A DNA stretch of 64,000 bases from UBA4582 sp047629195 (lineage in GTDB: Bacteria; Pseudomonadota; Gammaproteobacteria; Pseudomonadales; Azotimanducaceae). Shown here one piece after another: positions 53,201 through 61,324 of the stretch (position 1 is its first letter; each line of letters starts with the position of its first letter). Made by a program: the position numbers and the translations under genes. The DNA is taken from positions 41,759 to 105,758 of the forward strand of contig JBLHWY010000003.1 of NCBI GenBank assembly GCA_047629195.1. Direction: 5' to 3'. The notes beneath the pieces are model-generated. The model searched no databases. It was given only the letters and a program-made list of their open reading frames with translations, and was not told the origin of the DNA.

Positions 53201-53292
53201 ATTTTACAGGGGATGAAAGTAATGCTTTTGTAGGCAGTGCCCCTGCTCGCTTTATCGATACTCGGAGTGCTTTAGGGCCCGGTCCGAAATGA
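50233..53292 (+). CDS. Secreted metzincin-type metallopeptidase with Ca-binding and triple C-terminal repeats
   Basis: A 1019-residue exported zinc peptidase. I prefer GTG 50233: GGAG (50221-50224) is eight bases away, against two for ATG 50227. Signal peptide KKGIWFLLVGVLLSQGANA. Residues 20-270 are beta-rich (CARDB-like). A catalytic domain follows (from about 310) with HEVGHVMGLGH, His444-Glu445, His448 and His454 in the metzincin pattern HExxHxxGxxH, and a Met-turn candidate VTVMAYG. Thrombospondin-type-3-like calcium repeats DTDDDNDGVAD lie at about 540-630. Three repeats of about 120 residues (from about 636, 765 and 895), each with SNLNY or SNLNF and DTR, close the chain; these may bind a surface polymer. 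Confidence 0.9.
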   Translation: MKKGIWFLLVGVLLSQGANATQLELVCPCTVSSVGLTGVSITAGVTNVGTTASGDFRYKLKMQTPGDTTFFLTSVYRFNSTLNAGASLASTEVKTGLILPDPGTYTLVLTLEENQAGTWTKVDQIRMKNRVTTTRDGGKSFLTSDEESSGALFFDGAPTLSISGSTATISLPDLVNSSASVATGPLELDILQSGQANVFVSSIVALSGLSISNGLGPRGILPANTYTATITDSSEVYSNLRVLDTAAASPTLLFETVRNTGGDLPVRTLNETGIELITDNDSDGVDNYSERLVGTNPDSALSTPPDSVVDVLVIYSQSVANVSATIDQLISVSNTVLQNGGAGLSLNLASSQLKTIDESLTLGSLLNQMDDRQSPFDDLVALKENAGADIVVLILPYFTGSDLCGLANLGGFSTRGDLIYQQNEETANATVYVGDGCEQSTFLHEVGHVMGLGHSRRQDGATGGTLPWAVGYGIDASFVTVMAYGSEFSNAPDMLSLSSPLLTCEGVPCGIARTDAQNGADAVLALRTTRYQVQNYRASLAIDTDNDGTPDSTDTDDDNDGVADGPDAFPLDASEFEDTDADGTGNNADTDDDNDGVADTADAFPLDSSESADADGDGVGDNADVPKRLGDPEKIELTVVGASLISPAGVALSVPANATAVSLNVTAVNPVSAGFVTVWPCSADRPVASNLNYVAGRVVPNGVIAPIGSNGKVCLYSRSETDLVVDVAGWFVGDAFAAATPTRLVDTRDGTGAQMAQLQPSAPISIKVTSLAVNSALGVSTTIPASIDAVALNVTVVNPSGAGFVTVYPCDVDRPLASNLNYTAGNVVANGVVAPVSADGEICIYSQQSTDVIVDLAGWIPSSSVTTFIGTTPTRLVDTRDGTGGRSTKLDSSAQLSIPIHGVALITAGSATAVPNTATAAAINVTVVSPESAGFATVWPCSASRPLASNLNFVNGQVIANNVVAPIGTDGAICVFTNVPSHVIVDVSGYFTGDESNAFVGSAPARFIDTRSALGPGPK

Positions 53293-53343
53293 GAAGAGCC
53301 GAAATGAGAAGAGTCAAAATGATAAGAGCCGCAACAATGACAG
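53284..53343. repeat. 15-bp tandem repeats spanning the protease stop codon
   Basis: CCGAAATGAGAAGAG at 53284 and 53299 are identical; 53314 and 53329 hold diverging copies. The TGA stop (53290-53292) is in the first unit and each copy has an in-frame TGA or relative. Same unit length as the array at 50141-50200. Confidence 0.7.
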
Positions 53344-53349
53344 ATCGCC

Positions 53350-54267
53350 GTGCCAATTAATCCAGACACGATATCAACACTTGGGCTGGACAGGATAATC
53401 GCGGCTAGCGTGAATGGTCGCGAAAATGGCGTCAATAATTTGCCCGAGTGGGATGCTGCCTATCACCCTTGTGCTGAAGCGTATCCTGCTGCCGATGTAC
53501 CCACCGGAACCGTGACCCGATTTGAATCTTGGATAGAAACAGACATTTATGCGGGAACTGAGCGGGATATGTGGGTGTATGTGCCTGCATCGCAAAGTGA
53601 CGCATATCGTGTCATCATTTTTAACGATGGTGCCTGGTACTTGGGAAGAAAAGGCCCGGTGAGGGCAACCCATGTGTTGGATGTTCTTCACGGGAGCGGT
53701 GAAATAGAACCCACGATTGCGATTTTCATTAATCCTGGCAGGCCGGATCATGCTGTCAGGCCTCCGATTGAATCCTATAATGATCAGGCCGCTCAACGCA
53801 GTCTCGAATACGATCTACTCTCACCCGATTATGGTCAGTTTATCTTTTATGAAGTGCTGCCATTTGTAGTGGCGCGTTTTAACGTCGCGATTAGCAAAGC
53901 ACCAGCTCATCGAACCCTCGCCGGTATCAGCAGCGGTGGTATCGCAGCATTTACCGCTGCTTGGCATCATGCAGATCAATGCGCGCGAGTCATTAGCCAT
54001 TGTGGTTCTTACACTGATATTTGGGGTGGTCACAATGCACCATCATTGATTCGTCAGAATGAAAAAAAGCCAATTCGGTTTTTCCTTCAAAGCGGCGAGC
54101 ATGATGCAAATACACCGTTTGGTAATTGGGCGATGGCTAATCGAACCATGGCAAGTGCCCTCGATTGGGCTGGTTATGACTACCGTTTTGAGTTTGGCAC
54201 TGGCGGCCATAATCTGGCGCACGGCGGCGCTATATTCGCTGATACGCTGCGCTGGATATGGCGTTAG
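53350..54267 (+). CDS. Esterase, enterochelin-esterase/Fes-like alpha/beta hydrolase
   Basis: A 305-residue hydrolase without a signal peptide. The sequence DMWVYVPASQSDAYRVIIFN and the nucleophile elbow AGISSGGIAAFTAAWH (Gly-x-Ser-x-Gly) match the Fes/IroE-like esterase group; the acid is probably in SGEHDANTPFG and the histidine in TGGHNLAHGG. The only upstream start is GTG 53350 with no clear ribosome-binding site, so the true start is uncertain and could be further downstream. It follows the metalloprotease repeat tail by 6 bases. An ester or peptide-like siderophore substrate is possible but unproven. Confidence 0.88.
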   Translation: MPINPDTISTLGLDRIIAASVNGRENGVNNLPEWDAAYHPCAEAYPAADVPTGTVTRFESWIETDIYAGTERDMWVYVPASQSDAYRVIIFNDGAWYLGRKGPVRATHVLDVLHGSGEIEPTIAIFINPGRPDHAVRPPIESYNDQAAQRSLEYDLLSPDYGQFIFYEVLPFVVARFNVAISKAPAHRTLAGISSGGIAAFTAAWHHADQCARVISHCGSYTDIWGGHNAPSLIRQNEKKPIRFFLQSGEHDANTPFGNWAMANRTMASALDWAGYDYRFEFGTGGHNLAHGGAIFADTLRWIWR

Positions 54268-54301
54268 GCTTCTTTAAGTTTAAGGGTTTAGACAACAGAA
54301 G

Positions 54302-56032
54302 TTAAGACAGCTCTGCCGTCACGCATCCATGGTGAGCAGAAGACACCAACCGAGTATATTTCCGCAGGACTGAATTTCGATTGAGCTTACTGCCAGGTTC
54401 AGGCAGGTCTAGCTGAGCCAATCTATGCGCGATTTCAGCGTCGTCAATGTCTAACTGTAACGTGCGGGTGACAGGATCTATCACGATCGTATCTCCCTCG
54501 TGGACTGCAGCAATTGGTCCTCCTTTTGCAGCTTCTGGGCTAATGTGACCGATAAGAATGCCATGCGACACGCCAGAGAAGCGACCATCTGTTATCAGCG
54601 CAACATCTTTGCCTAACCCACGTCCTTGCAATTGGACGGTTAAAGCCACCATCTCTGGCATGCCAGGTTCACCGACGGGTCCAACATAGCGGACAACGAC
54701 AACATCCCCCGCAATAATGTCTCCAGATTGAATCGCCGTCATCGCAGCTCTTTCGCTGTCGAAAACTCGTGCTGGACCTCTAAATTTGCCGTTGGCTAAA
54801 GTTTTGCCGCCTAGTTTTAGGAGGCAACTTTCGGTTGCAATATTTCCCTTCAGTACGCTGACATGGTTATTGGCTTCGGCAATGGGACGGTTTACTGGAT
54901 AGACGATATCTTGTTCGCCAAGATCGGCTAGTGTGGCTACGCCCTTAAGGTTTTCCGACAAAGTGGTGCCGCTTACTGTCATGACATCCCCATGCAGATA
55001 ACCATTTTCCAGCAGCTCCTTCATGACTACAGGTACTCCGCCAAGATTGTGCAGCGTCACCATTGCGTAAGGACCGTGGGGTTGTAGGTTGGCTATTAGC
55101 GGTACCTTTTCACCAATTTTTTGAATCATCTCTACTGTCAAAGGCACTTCTGCTTCTTGAGCAATCGCTAAAAGGTGAAGGTACATGTTGGTAGAGCCGC
55201 CCATTGCATAGGCGGTGACGATCGCATTCTCGAATGCGGCCATGGTCATGATGTCCCTGGGCCGTAAGTTCATTTCAACTAAGGTGAGTAATGCTTTGAC
55301 GGATGCTGCTGCTTGCCGCTTAACGTCGTCATGGATGTCGCTTTTGGCATCATAGTCAGCTGGGTGTGATGCACCGAAGGGTAACATCATACCCATAGCT
55401 TCAATAATGACGCTCATCGTGTTTGCTGTAAACATGGCGCCACAGGTTCCGCTACCGGGCATGACGTTTTTTTCTAATTCATCGAATTGATCTGTGGTAA
55501 TAATGCCAGCTTCCTTTGCCGCACCTGCTTCTACATAGTCCAGTATTGTCAGGTTATTACCTTTTGCGTCCCAGGGTGCAACGTCGACGCTACCAGGTGA
55601 GCCGGTGCCTGCATATAAGACTAAACCCGGATCGTTAGCTCTGGCCAACGGCATAAGTGCAGCGGCGCCAGATTTATCACAACCTGAAATTACCATCATT
55701 GCGTTGCCGCGGTGGGCATAGTGCCCAACTTCTACGCAGTCAGCGACGAGGTCTCTTGAAACGAGTGAATATCCAGCATATTTAGAACCCTGGGTCATCG
55801 CATCAGAAACAGCTGGCGCTCCGACAGTAAATCCTTGAGCACCGCAATCACTTAACTCATCCACTAACAATTCTGCAATGCGATTGACTCGGTTGTTGCA
55901 CCGATGAGCGTTCGTGTACGGGCTTGCTATGGTGACCACGGCTTTAGCTGTCATTATTTTGTCAGGACTAAAGCCGGCAGCATTAACTTCAACCCGTTTG
56001 CTTTGCCAATAACGTGTATCTTTATCTGTCAT
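54302..56032 (-). CDS. IlvD/Edd family dehydratase
   Basis: A 576-residue iron-sulfur dehydratase of dihydroxy-acids or sugar acids. ATG 56032 begins TDKDTRYWQSKR; reading to 56092 overlaps the neighbouring gene. The three cluster cysteines are Cys45 in NAHRCNNRVN, Cys118 in ISGCDKSGAA and Cys197 in GSGTCGAMFT. YAMGGSTNMYLHLLAIA, SGTTLSENL and the C-terminal GRFSGVSHGILIGHISPEAA are family segments. The branched-chain amino-acid enzyme IlvD usually has a different first cysteine context (GNC), so a sugar-acid or other 2,3-dihydroxyacid dehydratase is more likely. No ilv genes are near. Confidence 0.93.
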   Translation of the reverse strand: MTDKDTRYWQSKRVEVNAAGFSPDKIMTAKAVVTIASPYTNAHRCNNRVNRIAELLVDELSDCGAQGFTVGAPAVSDAMTQGSKYAGYSLVSRDLVADCVEVGHYAHRGNAMMVISGCDKSGAAALMPLARANDPGLVLYAGTGSPGSVDVAPWDAKGNNLTILDYVEAGAAKEAGIITTDQFDELEKNVMPGSGTCGAMFTANTMSVIIEAMGMMLPFGASHPADYDAKSDIHDDVKRQAAASVKALLTLVEMNLRPRDIMTMAAFENAIVTAYAMGGSTNMYLHLLAIAQEAEVPLTVEMIQKIGEKVPLIANLQPHGPYAMVTLHNLGGVPVVMKELLENGYLHGDVMTVSGTTLSENLKGVATLADLGEQDIVYPVNRPIAEANNHVSVLKGNIATESCLLKLGGKTLANGKFRGPARVFDSERAAMTAIQSGDIIAGDVVVVRYVGPVGEPGMPEMVALTVQLQGRGLGKDVALITDGRFSGVSHGILIGHISPEAAKGGPIAAVHEGDTIVIDPVTRTLQLDIDDAEIAHRLAQLDLPEPGSKLNRNSVLRKYTRLVSSAHHGCVTAELS

Positions 56033-56069
56033 GTTTGAGCCCGAGTATTTTTCGTGAATGTTCTCTAGT

Positions 56070-56537
56070 TTACTTTGATAGCTTAAAGACACCGAAGATA
56101 CCGTCTGCTTCTTCGACAGGTGGAAAGCTGTTTACAATATCTGGGTACTCGGGACGATACTTGTCGGCATAAGCTGTCACGACAGGTTCCCAAGCGGTTG
56201 TTATTCTCTCGGCGCTTAAGTTATAGGTTTTTTCTTCTAGTCTCATTTGTACGTCACCACCGTCACCTAACATTTTCACCCAGCCGCTTTTTTGGCTGCC
56301 TACGACGTAAAGGTCATCGTTGTAGTCAATGACCCAAATGATTACAACACGTGGGATGGTGCCAGCGACCTTGAGTTGAATTTCACCAATGTCTGCGGCG
56401 TTTTCCCAGTTATCGGGTACCGATGTTTCTGTGCCGCCGATAAAAATTCCCGGCATAGGACCGATGGGCGCAAGACCAATAATGATGCAGACTCCGATAG
56501 CCAGAACGATTGCACCGATTTTGATTGCTTTGTTCAT
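56070..56537 (-). CDS. Small membrane-anchored protein, DUF2255/PNP-oxidase-like
   Basis: A 155-residue protein. ATG 56537 follows GGAGAA; reading to 56636 adds unlikely residues. It starts with an N-terminal membrane helix (IGAIVLAIGVCIIIGLAPIG), then an outer domain of strands: IPRVVIIWVIDYNDDLYVVG, SQKSGWVKMLGDGGDVQMRL, YADKYRPEYPDIVNSF. The W..VVG..KSGWVK..... pattern loosely recalls DUF2255 and flavin-dependent nitroreductase-like split-barrel proteins, but I would not assign a reaction. It lies 37 bases before the dehydratase start on the same strand, so the two may be expressed together. Confidence 0.78.
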   Translation of the reverse strand: MNKAIKIGAIVLAIGVCIIIGLAPIGPMPGIFIGGTETSVPDNWENAADIGEIQLKVAGTIPRVVIIWVIDYNDDLYVVGSQKSGWVKMLGDGGDVQMRLEEKTYNLSAERITTAWEPVVTAYADKYRPEYPDIVNSFPPVEEADGIFGVFKLSK

Positions 56538-56696
56538 GAAGATTCTCCATTCGTGTGGTGGGCATGATGGCGTGATCCGTTCCTTCTGTCTATGTTGTTT
56601 GCGGTATCTCGTACCTGGCATGGTTAAGTGTGTCACGGTTAAGTGTGGGTTAGTATGCCTGATTGAATTCTCCCGATTTAGGAGCTACAGATAATT

Positions 56697-57701
56697 ATGA
56701 ATGTATTGAAATGGTTTGTGATCGGCATAGTTGTCTTATTGCTTAGTGGCGTGGCGGTTTTGTTTATAGGTTCTTGGATTTCGCTTGATCGGGACTATTC
56801 GTATACGCAGGACGTTGAATTGCTGCCTGATTACGCGGATTTTACGGGTTCAAGTGGAATTGTGCGGATCGAAGCAAACGGCTATGAATTCAGAGCGAGG
56901 GTTGCGGGCTTTGACCGCGATGCTTCTAACGCAGAAACAATTATTTTGTTACACGGTTTTCCCGTTACATCAGCAATGTGGGAGTTGCTAATTGAGCCTC
57001 TGGCAGAAGCAGGGTATCGTGTTTTGGCCTTTGATCAAAGAGGTTACAGTCCGGGTGCCCGGCCAAAAGATGAAAGCGCTTATGGGATTCCCCATTTGGT
57101 GAGTGATGTTGTTGCTGTGGCAGCGAGTGTCGGTGCCCAACAATTTCATCTGATCGGTCATGATTGGGGTTCTGCCGTAGGTTGGACGGTGACCATGACC
57201 CATCCCGGCAAAGTTCTGACTTGGACTGGAATCTCTATTGCTCACCCCACAGCCTTCGTTGAAGCGCTGCAGAACGACCCGGACCAACAGTCCCGCAGCC
57301 GTTATTTCGGCTTATTTACAACTGCGTTGCTGCCAGAATTACTCTTAACTTTTAACGATGGGATGTTATTGAAGGCCATGTATAGCGAAATGCTGGATTC
57401 TCAGCGTCAGGAATATCATCGAGTGTTTATGGAGCCAGCCGCGTTGACGTCTGCCCTAAACTGGTACCGTCAAATGGGTACTTCTCTTGAAAATGTAACG
57501 GACATTGACCCGGAGATTGAGACACCGACGTTATTCATTTGGGGCAATGATGATCCCGCCGTAGGTCGTACCTCTGTTGAAGCGCAGGCAAAATTTTTGA
57601 CGGGGTCTTATCGAGAAATTGAACTCGCCGGCGGACACTGGTTGGTGGCAGATTTTAGCGACGAGATAACGCAAGCTGTACTGAAGCACTTAGGAAAGTA
57701 G
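56697..57701 (+). CDS. Membrane-anchored alpha/beta hydrolase, epoxide-hydrolase-like
   Basis: A 334-residue hydrolase with an N-terminal membrane helix (FVIGIVVLLLSGVAVLFIGS). ILLHGFPVTSAMWELLIEPL forms the oxyanion region and HLIGHDWGSAVGWTVTM carries Asp156 as nucleophile in the HDWG motif typical of epoxide hydrolases and haloalkane dehalogenases. The acid region is LFIWGNDDPAVG and the histidine is in LAGGHWLVADFS. The presence of Asp, not Ser, at the elbow argues against a lipase. GGAG lies 12 bases before the ATG, a longish gap. It is divergent from the DUF2255-like gene. Substrate unknown. Confidence 0.92.
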   Translation: MNVLKWFVIGIVVLLLSGVAVLFIGSWISLDRDYSYTQDVELLPDYADFTGSSGIVRIEANGYEFRARVAGFDRDASNAETIILLHGFPVTSAMWELLIEPLAEAGYRVLAFDQRGYSPGARPKDESAYGIPHLVSDVVAVAASVGAQQFHLIGHDWGSAVGWTVTMTHPGKVLTWTGISIAHPTAFVEALQNDPDQQSRSRYFGLFTTALLPELLLTFNDGMLLKAMYSEMLDSQRQEYHRVFMEPAALTSALNWYRQMGTSLENVTDIDPEIETPTLFIWGNDDPAVGRTSVEAQAKFLTGSYREIELAGGHWLVADFSDEITQAVLKHLGK

Positions 57702-57846
57702 CTTTGACTTAAGTGTAGAAATTCATGCGCTATGCAACTGGAGTACAAGGCCAGTTTTCGCGTATAAATTGGCTTACTTGTATTCGCCAGCGCTCCATGA
57801 GCATATGTACAATATATCGATACCGCTCATTTTACGTTAGGTCAAA

Positions 57847-59175
57847 TCAGTCGCTTTTCAACATCAATGCCTCGGTTGAATCCAGATCCTCACGCAAAGT
57901 CCTTGCGCCCATGAAGTAGTGCACTGCAGCCCATAGGTTTGCCAGAACGCAAAGGCATAATGCGTATCTTAGCGAATCAACTTCGTAGGCAGGTGCCAGC
58001 AAATCGCTCGCAATACCGACAAAGTATGGACCAAGCCCCATACCGATGATATTCAGCATAAATAGCAATATTGCGGAAGCTACTGCGCGCATACGTAAGG
58101 TGACTAACCCTTGGGTCATCGCGAATGAAGGCCCCAGGTACATGCCGCCCAATATTGAGACGACAGCAAGTGCAGGTATGACAGCCCAAAGGCCGTCAAA
58201 CAAATAGGCGGTGAATTGGAAAGGCACCATGACTAGCGTAGATATGCCGGCAATCCACAGATACCAACGACGATCATCGGTCCAGTCGCTAATTTTATCG
58301 CCAAGATAACCACCTGCGAATGTACCGATAGCGCCGATTCCGGAAATTATGGCCAACCATGAGCCAACTTCCGTGATGGGCATTTCATGAATTCGTAACA
58401 AGAATGGTGCGTTCCAAGTGCCTGCACCGTAGCCGACAAAAGCGTGAAGACCAGCCGCAAAGCCTATGTGACGGAAAGATCGACGGGCCCAGAGGAACTT
58501 GAAGACTTCTTTCAGAGCCGGGGCTGGTTCAGAAGATTTAGCGGCTGCTGCTTTTATTGCGGCGGACTCTGACATGCCTCTAGGAGGTTCGCGCAGGGTT
58601 ATTAGAATAAGGAATGCGACAAATATACCTGGCAAGCCCACAAGAAAGAAAGTTGTTCGCCAACCTAGTTCAGCGGCACCCCAGCCTCCGACAAAATTGC
58701 CTACCATTGAACCGAAAGGGATTCCCAGCGCGTAGATCGACAACGCAGTTGCGCGTTTTTCAACAGGGAAATAATCTGAAATAAGAGAATGTGATGGTGG
58801 GCTAGCGCCTGCTTCACCAACACCGACACCTATTCTGGCTAACAGCAACATCATGAAATTGTTTGCAAAGCCGCATGCCGCTGTCATAGCACTCCAGATG
58901 ATCATGGAGATTGCCAGCACTTTTACCCGACTCCAACGATCGGCAAGCGACGCGATTGGGATACCTAGCGTTGCGTAAAACATTGCAAAAGCGAGCCCGC
59001 CTAGCAAGCCGAGTTGTGTATCGGAGAGTAGTAGTTCGTTTTTGATAGGCTCAAGCAAAATGGACAATATTGAGCGATCAATAAAGTTGACAACATAACC
59101 CAGGAACAGGACTCCCAGAGCATAGTTTCGATATTTGGGTGAGTAAATCGTATTCGCAGTGCTAATCTTTGCCAT
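57847..59175 (-). CDS. MFS transporter, Spinster family
   Basis: A 442-residue twelve-helix carrier of the Spinster-like group. LGVLFLGYVVNFIDRSILSI, then LSDTQLGLLGGLAFAMFYAT, ASLADRWSRVKVLAISMIIW, RIGVGVGEAGASPPSHSLIS and DYFPVEKRATALSIYALGIP are the family's standard blocks. The central loop has a Glu/Ala/Ser-rich stretch around 210-225. Bacterial members are often next to catabolic genes for aromatic or steroid-type acids. It is monocistronic and convergent with the alpha/beta hydrolase gene, with about 145 bases between their ends and no obvious terminator. Confidence 0.94.
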   Translation of the reverse strand: MAKISTANTIYSPKYRNYALGVLFLGYVVNFIDRSILSILLEPIKNELLLSDTQLGLLGGLAFAMFYATLGIPIASLADRWSRVKVLAISMIIWSAMTAACGFANNFMMLLLARIGVGVGEAGASPPSHSLISDYFPVEKRATALSIYALGIPFGSMVGNFVGGWGAAELGWRTTFFLVGLPGIFVAFLILITLREPPRGMSESAAIKAAAAKSSEPAPALKEVFKFLWARRSFRHIGFAAGLHAFVGYGAGTWNAPFLLRIHEMPITEVGSWLAIISGIGAIGTFAGGYLGDKISDWTDDRRWYLWIAGISTLVMVPFQFTAYLFDGLWAVIPALAVVSILGGMYLGPSFAMTQGLVTLRMRAVASAILLFMLNIIGMGLGPYFVGIASDLLAPAYEVDSLRYALCLCVLANLWAAVHYFMGARTLREDLDSTEALMLKSD

Positions 59176-59298
59176 ATATTTGAATTGCTGCAGTACAAAT
59201 GTTGTCTTGGACTGTATCAGGTTTTGCTGGTCCCAGTCGAACCTGATTATTTTAGGGGCGTTTCATGGCCGATTATGGGTTTGGCGATGCTGCCAAAA

Positions 59299-60012
59299 CT
59301 AGTTAGTTGGACTCTGCCATGTACTAAGGAAAGTCTCGGCATAGGGCATATCCGCATGTTTCACTGCTTTAGCCAATGCCTCGAAGTCCATTGGTATTCG
59401 AATCTGTTCTACGCTAGTTGCGCCGTCCCGAATGTCTAAAATGACATAGTCAGAAAAAGGTAGCCCGATAGGTGGAATCACGTTGGCTTCTGCGAATGGT
59501 ATCGACGTGCTGCCTACATTTATTGCGGTTCCAGCACTGACGTGGCGAACGAGAGGCACGTGGGTATGCCCTGCTAATAAAATGTTCGCGCCTGACTCAT
59601 TTAACCACTGGTTGATCTTTTCTGCTGGCGTCTCAGCTAACAGTCCTTCTGTGTTCGAATGAGGTGAACCATGAACCATAAGCAAACGTGCATGCCCAAA
59701 TTCTTCAAAAAGCGATGCAGGCAAGTTTTTCAACCACGTTGTTGATGCTGCTGTAAGTTGCGTTTTAGTCCAATCTTCCAGTTCTCGGAGAAAAGGAGCG
59801 GGTGGGTGCTCATCCAGCGTGTCATGGTTGCCTTTGATTGTTGGAATGTCCAGTGCCTGCAACCTTCGTACTACTTGCTCAGGTTCTGGGCCCATATCAA
59901 CAACATCGCCGAGGCAGAATATTCGATCGGCACCTCGCTTTTTGCAATCATCCAAGACTGTGTTAAGGGCGTTAAGACATGAGTGTAGGTCGGAGATAAA
60001 AGCTATTCGCAT
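59299..60012 (-). CDS. Metallophosphoesterase family protein
   Basis: A 237-residue cytoplasmic calcineurin-like phosphoesterase. Metal ligands: FISDLHSCLNALNTVL (Asp8, His10), FCLGDVVDMGPEPEQVV, TIKGNHDTLDEH, LLMVHGSPHS and LAGHTHVPLVRH. The C terminus holds GTAINVGSTSIPFAEANVI, as in YfcE/MJ0936-type enzymes. Such enzymes cleave phosphodiesters, dinucleoside polyphosphates or phosphoserine; the substrate cannot be read. The gene ends near residual minus-strand sequence of no feature and is divergent from the metallo-beta-lactamase-fold gene across 215 bases. Confidence 0.93.
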   Translation of the reverse strand: MRIAFISDLHSCLNALNTVLDDCKKRGADRIFCLGDVVDMGPEPEQVVRRLQALDIPTIKGNHDTLDEHPPAPFLRELEDWTKTQLTAASTTWLKNLPASLFEEFGHARLLMVHGSPHSNTEGLLAETPAEKINQWLNESGANILLAGHTHVPLVRHVSAGTAINVGSTSIPFAEANVIPPIGLPFSDYVILDIRDGATSVEQIRIPMDFEALAKAVKHADMPYAETFLSTWQSPTN

Positions 60013-60095
60013 ATCATTAATCTTAGTCTCAAATGATGAACCCGTCAGGTGATTTATAGGAGAATAGTAACTTGCAACTTAATGTGGCATAACGA

Positions 60096-60126
60096 TTGAC
60101 AAAAATCCCCCTTATACCTTTGTCAA
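60096..60126. promoter_or_regulatory. Inverted repeat TTGACAAA-N15-TTTGTCAA
   Basis: Perfect 8-bp arms at 60096-60103 and 60119-60126 between two divergent genes. The left arm contains a TTGACA -35-like box, but no good -10 follows at 16-18 bases. It could be an operator or a hairpin. About 100 bases before the start at 60228. Confidence 0.35.
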
Positions 60127-60227
60127 CATGTACGATAGGGCGTAGATCTTCAGCGCCGGCCTCTATCCGTGTTATTGGTTGGCACGGCTATCTACACGAC
60201 TATGCACTACTCAAGGGGTGATACCTA

Positions 60228-61271
60228 ATGAAGATGTTAAAACTTGCTGGGTCGTCGTTGTGGACGATGTTATTGATCATGACGCTGTGCTCGAGCGCTT
60301 TTGCGCAGCAGCATATTGTTTCCGCAAACAACGATGTGATGAAGCTAACATTTCTTGGGACCGGTGCGCCGAGACCCTCGACGGAGCGGTACGGTCCAAG
60401 CATTCTAGTTGAGGCTGGAGAACATAGGTTGCTGGTTGATGCTGGGCCCGGTATGAGGGAGAGGTTATTTGAAGTAGGAGGGTTCGATGCTATTTCTGGC
60501 GTCGATCATTTATTGATCACGCATCTTCATTTCGATCATACGGTCAGCATTTCCAGTGCCTGGCTTAGCGGTTGGCTGTTTGGCCGACGTGTACCGCTAA
60601 AAGTTCAGGGGCCGGTTGGACTTAAGAGCATGATGGAGCATATTGCCGCTGCTTATCAGTGGGACGTTGATTATCGAGTGATGGTTGGGGTGCCAATCGA
60701 AGGGAGCGAGCTTATTGTTGATGAAGTTTCAGAAGGCGTTATTTTTGATGAACGTGGGCTCAAAGTCACTGCGTTTAAGGTCGAGCATATGCCGATCAAT
60801 ATGATTAACGGCAAACTGCTCGGACTCCGCGGTGAAACCCTCGGTTATCGTATTGACTATAAGGGACATTCGGTACTTTTTTCAGGCGATACAAAAACAT
60901 CGGCCCAAAGTGAGATTCTCAAATTCGGTAAAGGTGTGGACCTGCTAATACATGAAGTGCAAGTGCCTTCGCAGGGCGCGACTGCCGAAGCAAATCTGGC
61001 TAATGTGAGCCTCAGCGTGCATACAACCCCGGAGCAAGTGGGTTATGTTTTCAATATGACTCAGCCAAAAATGGCAGTTTACTCCCACATCATACCGCCT
61101 GGGACGACTGCGAAAAGTCTTGAAGCCGCTACCAGGCCCTTTTATAAAGGGCCGTTGACTGTTGCTAACGATTTCATGGAAATCACTTTGAGCGGTGATG
61201 AAATCATTATTGGTGAGCGACAAAGGCAGGGCAGTGGTAAGTTTGAAGAATCCAATGTGTTGGCCAAGTAG
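60228..61271 (+). CDS. Secreted metallo-beta-lactamase-fold hydrolase
   Basis: A 347-residue exported MBL-fold enzyme. Signal peptide: SSLWTMLLIMTLCSSAFAQQ. The zinc site includes THLHFDH (His99, His101, Asp103, His104), a later Asp in LFSGDTKTSAQS and a final His in AVYSHIIPPGT. LTFLGTGAPRPSTERYGPSI is the RNase Z/arylsulfatase-like opening, but an exported protein is not expected to process tRNA, so an arylsulfatase-like or phosphodiesterase role is more plausible. ATG 60228 has AAGGGG (60213-60218) about nine bases upstream. No obvious operon partner. Confidence 0.93.
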   Translation: MKMLKLAGSSLWTMLLIMTLCSSAFAQQHIVSANNDVMKLTFLGTGAPRPSTERYGPSILVEAGEHRLLVDAGPGMRERLFEVGGFDAISGVDHLLITHLHFDHTVSISSAWLSGWLFGRRVPLKVQGPVGLKSMMEHIAAAYQWDVDYRVMVGVPIEGSELIVDEVSEGVIFDERGLKVTAFKVEHMPINMINGKLLGLRGETLGYRIDYKGHSVLFSGDTKTSAQSEILKFGKGVDLLIHEVQVPSQGATAEANLANVSLSVHTTPEQVGYVFNMTQPKMAVYSHIIPPGTTAKSLEAATRPFYKGPLTVANDFMEITLSGDEIIIGERQRQGSGKFEESNVLAK

Positions 61272-61324
61272 ATCTCTGATCATTCATCAGGAAATACTTG
61301 GGTACAGCACAAGGTTTGGTCTTT

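Noticed and set aside
60228..61271. tRNA 3'-processing RNase Z
   Set aside because: A clear signal peptide places it outside the cytoplasm.
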